Origin: Clostridiales bacterium
GTDB lineage: Bacteria > Bacillota > Clostridia > Christensenellales > Aristaeellaceae
Assembly: GCA_012514225.1 (NCBI GenBank)
Contig: JAAZAQ010000311.1
Span: 1 to 5,415 of the forward strand
Length of the DNA: 5,415 bases
Reading direction: 5' to 3'
The translations under genes and the position numbers were made by a program. Numbering within the stretch: the first letter of the stretch is position 1; each line of letters starts with the position of its first letter. Shown here piece by piece: positions 1 to 5,117 of this stretch. The notes under the pieces are model-generated. The model searched no databases and was not told where the DNA came from. It was given only the letters and a program-made list of their open reading frames with translations.

Positions 1-403
1 ATTCAACCTTGACCGGGCCGTGCATGCCCTCGGCTTCGCCGGTATACACGACGGGGGCTTCGGCCGCGGCGGGCTCGGCCGCAGGCGCGGCGGCGGCCAG
101 GGCGTCGTCGATGGCCTTCAGGATGGCTTTGCTGGTGAAGGTGGAGCCGGCGATGACGTCGACGCCCGTGTCACCCTTCTCCACAATCTTGGCGGGCAGC
201 TGATCGACGGCGGGCACGCCGTAATCCGTGTGCTCGTCATGGGAGACGACCGTCACCTTGGTGATTTTGCCGTCGGTGACCTCGAACTCCACCTTGACCG
301 GGCCGTGCATGCCCTCGGCTTCGCCGGTATAGGTCTGGGCGAAGGCGGTCAGGGTGCCCAGCGTCAGGGCGAGGCACAGCAGAACAGACAGGAATTTCTT
401 CAT
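1..403 (-). CDS. Exported tandem FMN-binding domain protein (3' end outside window)
   Basis: The first 134 residues are visible; the gene runs off the left edge. An N-terminal signal peptide (MKK, hydrophobic core about residues 4-20, likely cleavage after AFA at 20-22) predicts export. Residues 25-103 look like an FMN-binding domain: the start is YTGEAEGMHGPVKVE and a flavinylation-type motif, D-V-I-A-G-S-T-F-T-S, lies at residues 82-91. By analogy with NqrC/RnfG and PplA-like proteins, Thr88 would be the residue that ApbE links covalently to FMN. The usual S-G-A-T core is altered here to A-G-S-T. An Ala/Pro/Glu-rich linker (about 102-117) leads into a second domain whose start repeats residues 25-39 exactly at 120-134. 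There is no lipobox cysteine. The start is set by GGAGGAG ending 8 bases upstream of the ATG. The likely role is extracytoplasmic flavin-mediated electron transfer; partners are not visible. The family call is firm, the role is inferred. Confidence 0.85.
   Translation of the reverse strand, partial: MKKFLSVLLCLALTLGTLTAFAQTYTGEAEGMHGPVKVEFEVTDGKITKVTVVSHDEHTDYGVPAVDQLPAKIVEKGDTGVDVIAGSTFTSKAILKAIDDALAAAAPAAEPAAAEAPVVYTGEAEGMHGPVKVE
6..46. repeat. Direct repeat, copy 1 (in FMN-binding domain 2)
   Basis: This 41-bp stretch is identical to positions 291-331, at an offset of 285 bp (95 codons). It encodes the start of the second FMN-binding domain, read on the minus strand. Identity at the DNA level, including third codon positions, suggests recent internal duplication or gene conversion. 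Confidence 0.9.
291..331. repeat. Direct repeat, copy 2 (in FMN-binding domain 1)
   Basis: This is the partner of the copy at 6-46 and encodes the start of the first FMN-binding domain just after the signal peptide. The five bases beyond the 290 end match at three of five positions in the other copy, so the similarity tails off there. Confidence 0.9.
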
Positions 404-427
404 ATTCGCGATTCTCCTCCTTATTGG

Positions 428-442
428 CGATGATAACCATCG
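428..442. promoter_or_regulatory. Operator-like palindrome upstream of FMN-binding gene
   Basis: CGATG-ATAAC-CATCG is a perfect inverted repeat with 5-bp arms. It lies between the predicted -10 box (455-460) and the ribosome binding site (411-420), so a bound repressor would block the start of transcription. It resembles no operator I can name with confidence. A short palindrome like this can occur by chance. Confidence 0.35.
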
Positions 443-454
443 TTTTCCGGGGAC

Positions 455-483
455 AGTATACAGGTTTTGACGCCCGGCCGCAA
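455..483 (-). promoter_or_regulatory. Putative sigma-A-type promoter for FMN-binding gene
   Basis: On the minus strand, TTGCGG (483-478) and TATACT (460-455) are separated by exactly 17 bp. The -10 matches the consensus at five of six positions and the -35 at three of six. The start site would be near 448, giving an untranslated leader of roughly 45 nt. I see no hairpin followed by a T-run between the hydrogenase stop (574) and this promoter, so readthrough from the hydrogenase is also possible. Confidence 0.5.
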
Positions 484-573
484 GCGGGAGGGACAGATCC
501 GCCTAGAGTCATGCGCGGCGCGTGCGGGCGCTTGCCTTCATGCAGGCCAACGGCTAACGGGCCCTCCGGATGC

Positions 574-2085
574 TCAGGAGGCCGTCTCCCCGCTGAGCGG
601 GTTGTCCCCCGCCGTGCGGTAGGGGGAAGCCTCCGCGTAGGCCCTGACCGCTGCGGAGGCGCGCGGGATTTGGGACAGCGTGCCCGGGCCGCCCACACAC
701 CCGCCGGGGCAGGCCATGCCCTCCATCAGGCAGCCGTCCGCCTTGCCCGCCTTGCAAAGCGCCAGCATCTTCCCGCAGTCCCTCAGGGTGTCAGCCTTCA
801 GGACCTTGACCTCGCGGCCGGGCTCGCGCTCCCGGATGACGTTGACGACTGCCTGGGCGACCCCGCCGGCGACGGCGTAGCCCCGCCCGTCCCGGGAGGC
901 GTAGTCCTTCAGCTCCGTCTCCGGCATGTCGTTCAGCTCAATCTGCCGGGCGCTGAAGATGCCCATCAGTTCCTCGAAGGTGATGACGTAGTCGACGTAG
1001 GGGCGCACCTCGCCTTCCAGCGCTTCCAGCTTTTTGGCGATGCAGGGGCCGATGAAGACCACCTTCGCCTGCGGGTGCTCGCGCTTGATGCGCATGGCGG
1101 AGGCGACCATGGGCGTATGGGTCTGGGCGATGCAGGCGCTCAGTTCAGGATGGGTCCCGCGCGCGAACATCGCCCAGGAAGGGCAGCAGCTGGTGCCCAG
1201 GAAGGGCTTTTCCACCGGCACTTCGCGCAGGAACTCATCTGCTTCCGTCCTTGTCGCAATGTCCGCGCCCCAGCCGACCTCGATGACCCGGGATATGCCC
1301 AGCGCCTTGATGCCGGACACGATTTTGCCCGGCGTCGCCAGCGGCCCGAACTGCCCGGCAAAGGACGGCGCGATGGCCGCGTAGACCGGGGTGCCCGACC
1401 GGATGGCGGTGATCAGCTGGAAGATTTCGGACTTGTCCGCAATGGCGGCGAAGGGGCACTCGACGATGCACAGCCCGCAGGAGACGCACTTCTTCTGGTC
1501 GATTTCGGCGCGCCCCAGGCTGTCGCTCCCGATGGCGTCCGCGCCGCAGGCCTGCGCGCAGGGGCGCCCGAAGCGAAGGATGGCCTGGTAGGGGCAGGCC
1601 TGGATGCAGCGTCCGCATTTGATGCATTTGTCCTGGTCGATGACGGCCGCCGTTTTGGCGATGGAGACGGCGTTGACCGGGCACACCGTCGTGCAGGGGT
1701 GCGCAAGGCACTTGCGGCAGTTGTCGCTGACCTGGATGCGGTCTGTGGGGCAGGCCTCGCAGGCGAAGGGGATGACGTTCACCAGCGGGGGCTCCAGCAT
1801 TTTATCCTCAGACGCGCACTGCGGCATGCCCTCCGTCAGGCTCTGGTGCGTGCCGCTGGGCCGGATGGGCAGCCCCATCGCCAGCCGGATGCGCTCCCGG
1901 ATGATGGCGCGCTCCTTGAACACGCTGTCGCGGTAGGTGGCCACCTCCCCGGGGATGATGCGGTAGGAGCTTTCGTAGAAGTAATTGAAATCCTCCTGCG
2001 CCGGGTCCCGCTCGAAGGCGAACCGGGCCACCTCGGTGAAAACCTGGCGGCGGATTTTGGTGATGGGCGTGAACAGGCCGCGCAT
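574..2085 (-). CDS. Monomeric [FeFe] hydrogenase
   Basis: This 503-residue cytoplasmic enzyme should interconvert protons plus electrons and H2. A region of about 105 residues precedes the iron-sulphur domain. The cluster motifs are C123/C126/C131/C135 (CRKC-x4-C-x3-CP), a classic ferredoxin set at C154/C157/C160/C164, and another at C200/C203/C206/C210 with C176 and C180 just before it. The H-cluster domain follows: L1 is TSCCPSW (298-304), L2 is GPCIAKK (346-352) and L3 is EGMACPGGC (455-463). C301, C348, C459 and C463 match the four cluster ligands of Clostridium CpI, and C300 matches its proton-relay cysteine. The CpI methionine before the L2 proline is glycine here, and L3 ends GGPG rather than GGGQ. 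No C-terminal small-subunit extension is visible. The overall shape fits the monomeric (group B-like) class, but the subgroup is a judgement. It starts 9 bp after the ferredoxin gene stop, with GAGG 7 bases before the ATG. Confidence 0.93.
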   Translation of the reverse strand: MRGLFTPITKIRRQVFTEVARFAFERDPAQEDFNYFYESSYRIIPGEVATYRDSVFKERAIIRERIRLAMGLPIRPSGTHQSLTEGMPQCASEDKMLEPPLVNVIPFACEACPTDRIQVSDNCRKCLAHPCTTVCPVNAVSIAKTAAVIDQDKCIKCGRCIQACPYQAILRFGRPCAQACGADAIGSDSLGRAEIDQKKCVSCGLCIVECPFAAIADKSEIFQLITAIRSGTPVYAAIAPSFAGQFGPLATPGKIVSGIKALGISRVIEVGWGADIATRTEADEFLREVPVEKPFLGTSCCPSWAMFARGTHPELSACIAQTHTPMVASAMRIKREHPQAKVVFIGPCIAKKLEALEGEVRPYVDYVITFEELMGIFSARQIELNDMPETELKDYASRDGRGYAVAGGVAQAVVNVIREREPGREVKVLKADTLRDCGKMLALCKAGKADGCLMEGMACPGGCVGGPGTLSQIPRASAAVRAYAEASPYRTAGDNPLSGETAS

Positions 2086-2094
2086 CCGGGCGCC

Positions 2095-2370
2095 TCAGCC
2101 TTCCGCGGGCCGGCCGCAGCGGACCATGATGGCCGCCATGACCGCTTCGCTCTGGGCATTCTCCAGCAGCGCCCCGTCCACCCGGACAAAGGGACCGTGG
2201 ACGTCCGACCCGCACAGGTTCATGCAGGGCACAGCCCTCACCTCCACCGCGCAGCCGCCGGGCGCCTCCCCGCGCAGCTCCTCCAGAGATTGGATGGCGT
2301 CCATCACGTTCATGGCGCCCAGCATGGTGCAGTGCGTACCCGCGCAGACCTCGACGACAATCGTAGCCAT
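2095..2370 (-). CDS. Thioredoxin-like [2Fe-2S] ferredoxin (NuoE-type C-terminal domain)
   Basis: This 91-residue protein carries the cysteine pattern of thioredoxin-like [2Fe-2S] ferredoxins and NuoE/HndA subunits: C9-x4-C14 near the N-terminus (VCAGTHC) and C49-x3-C53 (PCMNLCG). Two further cysteines (40 and 85) are outside the pattern. It lacks the helical N-terminal region of full-length NuoE, which is about 160 residues, so it is a stand-alone ferredoxin domain. It lies directly upstream of the hydrogenase with a 9-bp gap. The likely job is to pass electrons to or from the hydrogenase. The start at 2370 is preferred because GGGAGGG (2382-2376) sits 5 bases upstream and the conserved fold begins at once (MATIVVEVC). 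The frame stays open upstream, but that sequence would cross the terminator and looks non-coding. No NuoF-like subunit is in the window. Confidence 0.88.
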   Translation of the reverse strand: MATIVVEVCAGTHCTMLGAMNVMDAIQSLEELRGEAPGGCAVEVRAVPCMNLCGSDVHGPFVRVDGALLENAQSEAVMAAIMVRCGRPAEG

Positions 2371-2401
2371 GGCAGCCCTCCCGATGTTGTTTCCCGTGCG
2401 C

Positions 2402-2430
2402 ATTCTACCACGGCGAATCCGGACCCGGAA
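2402..2430 (-). promoter_or_regulatory. Putative extended -10 promoter for ferredoxin-hydrogenase operon
   Basis: On the minus strand, TAGAAT (2407-2402) is preceded by TGG, giving an extended -10 element. A weak -35, TTCCGG (2430-2425), lies 17 bp away. This is the only good candidate between the HAD gene terminator and the ferredoxin start. A palindrome, TCCGG-AC-CCGGA (2418-2429), covers most of the -35 and part of the spacer and could be an operator. Confidence 0.45.
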
Positions 2431-2462
2431 GGGAATCCGCCAAGGAGCGCGGCAGCTTGTAC

Positions 2463-2488
2463 AAAAAAAGGAGGCGGCGCCTCCTTTT
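2463..2488 (-). terminator. Intrinsic terminator after the HAD phosphatase gene
   Basis: GGAGGC (2470-2475) and GCCTCC (2479-2484) form a perfect 6-bp G+C stem with a 3-base loop. On the minus strand it is followed by seven Ts (complement of A at 2463-2469) and preceded by four As. It begins 23 bp after the HAD stop codon. The plus-strand T-run is only four long, so it should act mainly on minus-strand transcripts. It separates the mscL-HAD unit from the ferredoxin-hydrogenase unit. Confidence 0.9.
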
Positions 2489-2510
2489 CGTCGTTCTCGC
2501 TGTCGCCGGG

Positions 2511-3152
2511 TCAGCCGGCTTGTGATTGCCCGCCCATCAGCGCCTTCGGGATGTCCTCGAGGCGGGTGAAGCGAAAGTCCGCGTCCTCCTCCTGGAAAAA
2601 GCCGTCCGGGTCGAACAGCGCGGACGCGACGCCGGCGTTCTCCCCGGCCCGGGCGTCGATGACGCGGTCGCCCACCATCACGCATTCCCGGCGCTCCAGC
2701 CGGTGCAGGTCGATGAGCCAGTTGAGCGCGTCGGGGGCGGGCTTGTCGGGGAACCCCGCCTCCCAGGTGACGAAATCGCGGAACAGCTCCGCCAGCCCGT
2801 CCCGCTGCAGCGCCTCCACCGCGGACTTGTTGCGGTGGGTGTACAGGAAATTGACGCCCCCCGCCTCATATACGGCGCGCAGCGCTTCTTCGCACCCGGG
2901 GAAGGGGCGCATGGAATCCGGGCCCTCCTCCTCCGCGTGCGTGAAATAGCGCGACAGCAGTTCCTCCGCCCGCTCCCCGGCCAGCGTCTCGCAGGCGTGC
3001 CGCAGGGTGGTCTTGGCCAGGGCCTGGACGTCCACGCCCTCGTGGCTCAGGCCCATTTCGTCCAGGCCCTTGCGGACGGCGCGCTCGATGCGCCCGTAGG
3101 TGTCGTACAGGGTGCCGTCAAAATCCCAGATGAAGCAGCGGTATTCCTGCAT
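2511..3152 (-). CDS. HAD superfamily subfamily IA phosphatase
   Basis: This 213-residue cytoplasmic phosphatase carries all four HAD motifs. Motif I is DFDGTL at 10-15 (nucleophile D10, acid/base D12). Motif II is T105 in LYTHRN, motif III is K137 in DKPAPD, and motif IV is GDRVIDA at 161-167 with D162 and D166. The helical segment between motifs I and II (about 20-85) is the type-1 cap of subfamily IA, as in phosphoglycolate phosphatase. The substrate cannot be read from sequence; sugar phosphates, phosphoglycolate or nucleotides are all possible. The ATG directly follows the mscL stop codon (TGAATG). The nearby Shine-Dalgarno is weak (AAAAAGG inside mscL), so translation probably depends on ribosomes finishing mscL. 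A functional link to osmotic shock is not evident. A strong terminator follows the stop. Confidence 0.9.
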   Translation of the reverse strand: MQEYRCFIWDFDGTLYDTYGRIERAVRKGLDEMGLSHEGVDVQALAKTTLRHACETLAGERAEELLSRYFTHAEEEGPDSMRPFPGCEEALRAVYEAGGVNFLYTHRNKSAVEALQRDGLAELFRDFVTWEAGFPDKPAPDALNWLIDLHRLERRECVMVGDRVIDARAGENAGVASALFDPDGFFQEEDADFRFTRLEDIPKALMGGQSQAG

Positions 3153-3611
3153 TCAGGCCTTTTTCAGCTCGCTGGTGCAGTGCGGGCAGCGGACGGCGTC
3201 GTCCGCCACGGCTTCCCGGCAATAGTCGCACAGCCGCGCGGCCGGCGCCGGCGCCGCTTCCTGCTTCTTGCGGAACTTGTTGATGGCCTTCACGAAGATG
3301 AAGATGCTCAGCGCGATGAGCAGGAAGTCGATGATGGTCTGGATGAACAGGCCGTAGTTGAGCGTCGACACGCCCGCTTCCTTGGCGGCTTCGATGGAGC
3401 TGTACACGGCGCCCTTCGTGTCGCCCAGCACGGCGAACAGGTTGTTGACGTTCCTCCCGCCGGTGAGCAGCGTGATGAGGGGCATGAATATGTCGTTGAC
3501 CAGGCTGGCGACGATTTTTCCGAAGGCGCCGCCGATGATGACGCCGACCGCCATGTCCACCACGTTGCCGCGCATGATGAATGCCTTGAATTCCTCCGCG
3601 AACTTCTTCAT
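3153..3611 (-). CDS. mscL: Large-conductance mechanosensitive channel MscL with C-terminal zinc ribbon
   Basis: This 152-residue inner-membrane channel should open under membrane tension and release solutes during hypo-osmotic shock. The N-terminal amphipathic helix and first membrane segment are typical of MscL (FKAFIMRGNVVDMAVGVIIG at 9-28, continuing to about 45). A periplasmic loop follows at about 48-84, with the second membrane segment at about 87-109. A basic stretch (NKFRKKQ, 111-117) marks the cytoplasmic end. The usual C-terminal helix (the LLTEIRDLL-like segment of other MscLs) is absent. In its place are a short Ala/Pro linker and a zinc-ribbon-like motif, C128-x2-C131-x10-C142-x2-C145. 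The ATG at 3611 is chosen because it begins the conserved MKKFAEEFK and has GGGGAGGAG (3630-3622) upstream. An in-frame ATG at 3674 would add 21 residues not typical of the family. It is the first gene of a unit with the HAD phosphatase. Confidence 0.95.
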   Translation of the reverse strand: MKKFAEEFKAFIMRGNVVDMAVGVIIGGAFGKIVASLVNDIFMPLITLLTGGRNVNNLFAVLGDTKGAVYSSIEAAKEAGVSTLNYGLFIQTIIDFLLIALSIFIFVKAINKFRKKQEAAPAPAARLCDYCREAVADDAVRCPHCTSELKKA

Positions 3612-3645
3612 AGCAGGGTTACTCCTCCCCAAATTTGTTGCGCCT

Positions 3646-3674
3646 ATCTTAGCACAGCAGCCAAACAGGGGCAA
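3646..3674 (-). promoter_or_regulatory. Putative sigma-A-type promoter for mscL
   Basis: On the minus strand, TTGCCC (3674-3669) and TAAGAT (3651-3646) are 17 bp apart, and TGC just before the -10 gives an extended element. Each box matches its consensus at four of six positions. The leader would be about 30 nt and would contain the GGGGAGGAG ribosome binding site. No stress-type promoter was recognised. Confidence 0.55.
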
Positions 3675-3777
3675 GCGAGTGTGCGGGCGGGGGGAATCCC
3701 TTCCGCGCCGGGGTGAATATATGCGGTATACAATGCATAATCGCGGGATACCGACCCAAAAACATGGGCGGAATGTC

Positions 3778-3807
3778 TTGACAAGCGCATAAACAATCGG
3801 TTAGATT
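3778..3807 (+). promoter_or_regulatory. Putative sigma-A-type promoter for the DUF3798 transporter operon
   Basis: A perfect TTGACA (3778-3783) is followed by TTAGAT at 17 bp (3801-3806) or TAGATT at 18 bp (3802-3807). The consensus -35 and an AT-rich start region make this the best plus-strand promoter in the window. The transcript would start near 3813 and have a leader of about 55 nt. The stretch between this and the mscL promoter (3675-3777) holds no gene that I can see. Confidence 0.6.
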
Positions 3808-3819
3808 GATATAAATCAT
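3806..3819. promoter_or_regulatory. FNR/CRP-family-like binding site over predicted start site
   Basis: TTGAT-ATAA-ATCAT matches the FNR consensus TTGAT-N4-ATCAA at nine of ten defined positions. Its centre (3812.5) falls on the predicted transcription start, a position where a bound regulator would be expected to repress. The regulator itself is not in the window, and AT-rich sequence next to a promoter can yield such matches by chance. Confidence 0.4.
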
Positions 3820-3856
3820 ACGGGTGTCTGCGCGGCGCGCCGCCCGATGAAAACGC

Positions 3857-3863
3857 AAGGAGG
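3857..3863 (+). promoter_or_regulatory. Strong ribosome binding site for the DUF3798 protein
   Basis: AAGGAGG lies 5 bases before the ATG at 3869. This is close to the ideal anti-Shine-Dalgarno match and suits an abundant binding protein. It fixes the start codon. Confidence 0.85.
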
Positions 3864-3868
3864 AATAT

Positions 3869-5005
3869 ATGAAGAAGCTCTTGGTTCTGTTGCTCGCGTT
3901 TTCCCTGTTGCTGGGCTTGGCCGTTCAGGTCGCCGCGGAGGCCCCCAAGTACAAGATCGCCATCCTGACCGGCACCACCTCCCAGGGCGAGGAAGAGTAC
4001 CGCGCCGCTGAAAAGCTGGTCGCCGAGAACCCCGGCGTCGTCGTGACGGACACCTATCCGGACAACTTCGCCTCCGAGGTCGAGACCACCATCGGCAAGC
4101 TGCTGCAGTTCGCGGAGGACCCGGAGGTCAAGGCCATCATCATGGTGCAGGCCGTCCAGGGCGCCACCACCGCGTTCACCAAAATCCGTGAAATCCGCCC
4201 GGACATCCTGCTGCTGGCGGGCGTCGCGGCGGAAGACCCGGCCGACATCGCCGGCGCCGCGGACGTGGTCATGGGCGTGGACGAAATCAACGGCGGCTAC
4301 CAGATCGTCGAGACCGCCAAGGAATGGGGCGCGGAAGTGCTCATCCATTATTCCTTCGCCCGTCACCTGGGGTATGAGACCATTGTCGCCCGCCTGAACA
4401 TCATGAAGGAAGAGGCGGAACTGGCCGGCATCGACCTGGTCATGCGCGACGCGCCCGACCCGACCGGCGACGCCGGCATGACCGGCGCCCAGACCTTCAT
4501 CCTCTCCGACGTGCCCAAGGTCATGGAGGAGTTCGCCGGCAAGAAGGTCGCCTTCTTCACCACCAACTGCGGCATGCAGGAGGCCCTGCAGGCGGCCGTC
4601 CTCAAGGAAGCCAACGCCTACTACCCGCTGCCCTGCTGCCCCAGCCCCTTCCACGGCTTCCCGGCCTCCCTGGGCCTGGGCGTCGCGGCGGAAGACTACG
4701 GCAACATCGAGTCCTACCTGGGCAAGATGGCGGCCAAGCTGGACGAGCTGGGCGCGGTGGACCGCGTTTCCACCTGGGCCGTCCCCGTCAACATGAGCAT
4801 GATCCTGGGCGGCTTTGAGTACGCCAAGGACTACATCGAAAACGGCGGCGAGAAGATCAACAAGGACAAGCTGGTCGCGGCGCTGTCCAAGGCCGCCGGC
4901 GCGGACGCCACGGTCTCCAGCTACGTCGACGCCAACGGCAACGAGGTGTCCAACTACTTCATGATCCTGTTCGACAACGTGAATTTCCGGGATTACCTGA
5001 AATAA
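3869..5005 (+). CDS. DUF3798 family periplasmic-binding-type protein of an ABC transporter
   Basis: This 378-residue exported protein has a clear signal peptide (MKK, hydrophobic residues 4-19, likely cleavage after VAA at 21-23). The mature part starts with KYKIAILTGTTSQGEEEYRA, which looks like the first strand and ligand-side loop of a type I periplasmic binding fold. Segments I recognise as characteristic of DUF3798 proteins are TYPDNF (62-67), HYSFARHLGYE (160-170), DAPDPTGDAGMTGAQ (194-208), TNCGMQEAL (232-240) and PCCPSPFHGFP (255-265). The next gene encodes a sugar/nucleoside-type ABC ATPase, which supports a solute-binding role. The ligand is unknown. There is no lipobox cysteine, so the protein should be free in a periplasm or held by unknown means. 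Cysteines are at 234, 256 and 257 only, the last two adjacent. The family call rests on remembered motif patterns, not on a search. Confidence 0.85.
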   Translation: MKKLLVLLLAFSLLLGLAVQVAAEAPKYKIAILTGTTSQGEEEYRAAEKLVAENPGVVVTDTYPDNFASEVETTIGKLLQFAEDPEVKAIIMVQAVQGATTAFTKIREIRPDILLLAGVAAEDPADIAGAADVVMGVDEINGGYQIVETAKEWGAEVLIHYSFARHLGYETIVARLNIMKEEAELAGIDLVMRDAPDPTGDAGMTGAQTFILSDVPKVMEEFAGKKVAFFTTNCGMQEALQAAVLKEANAYYPLPCCPSPFHGFPASLGLGVAAEDYGNIESYLGKMAAKLDELGAVDRVSTWAVPVNMSMILGGFEYAKDYIENGGEKINKDKLVAALSKAAGADATVSSYVDANGNEVSNYFMILFDNVNFRDYLK

Positions 5006-5032
5006 GCCGCCAATCGTCGCGGTGATCGCTTC

Positions 5033-5064
5033 GGGGCCTGCCAGCTTCCCGGCCGGCAGGCCCC
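5033..5064 (+). other. Intercistronic hairpin between binding protein and ATPase genes
   Basis: GGGGCCTGCC (5033-5042) and GGCAGGCCCC (5055-5064) are perfect 10-bp arms around a 12-base loop, 27 bp after the stop codon. It is followed by TTCCTC rather than a T-run, so it is unlikely to be a full terminator. An attenuating or mRNA-stabilising role is more likely, keeping binding-protein transcript above that of the downstream genes. Confidence 0.65.
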
Positions 5065-5117
5065 TTCCTCATGAACGCCAGTCGGTTCCGCGCTCGGCGG
5101 AAGGGACGGAGGTTGGC

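Noticed and set aside
2371..2685. N-terminal extension of the ferredoxin gene to an upstream ATG
   Set aside because: The added residues are Arg/Gly-rich, overlap the HAD gene on the same strand in another frame, and cross the terminator at 2463-2488.
424..2949. Very long open frame on the plus strand (841 codons)
   Set aside because: It lies opposite the hydrogenase, ferredoxin and HAD genes, crosses a terminator and two gene boundaries, and its product is a low-complexity Ala/Gly/Arg/Asp mix with no motif. Long antisense frames are expected at this G+C content.
2526..3716. Long open plus-strand frame opposite the HAD and mscL genes
   Set aside because: It is antisense to two well-supported genes and its product shows no recognisable domain.
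3724..3753. Inverted repeat CGGTAT-N18-ATACCG upstream of the transporter promoter
   Set aside because: The arms are only 6 bp with a long spacer, so it is no better than chance without conservation evidence.
3832..3843. 12-bp perfect palindrome GCGGCGCGCCGC in the DUF3798 leader
   Set aside because: It is made only of G and C and could form at most a 4-bp stem; such runs are likely by chance in this sequence.
3644..4654. Long open minus-strand frame opposite the DUF3798 gene, crossing the divergent promoter region
   Set aside because: The product is repetitive Gly/Asp/Leu/Val typical of a shadow frame, and the opposite strand has a strong ribosome binding site and conserved motifs.
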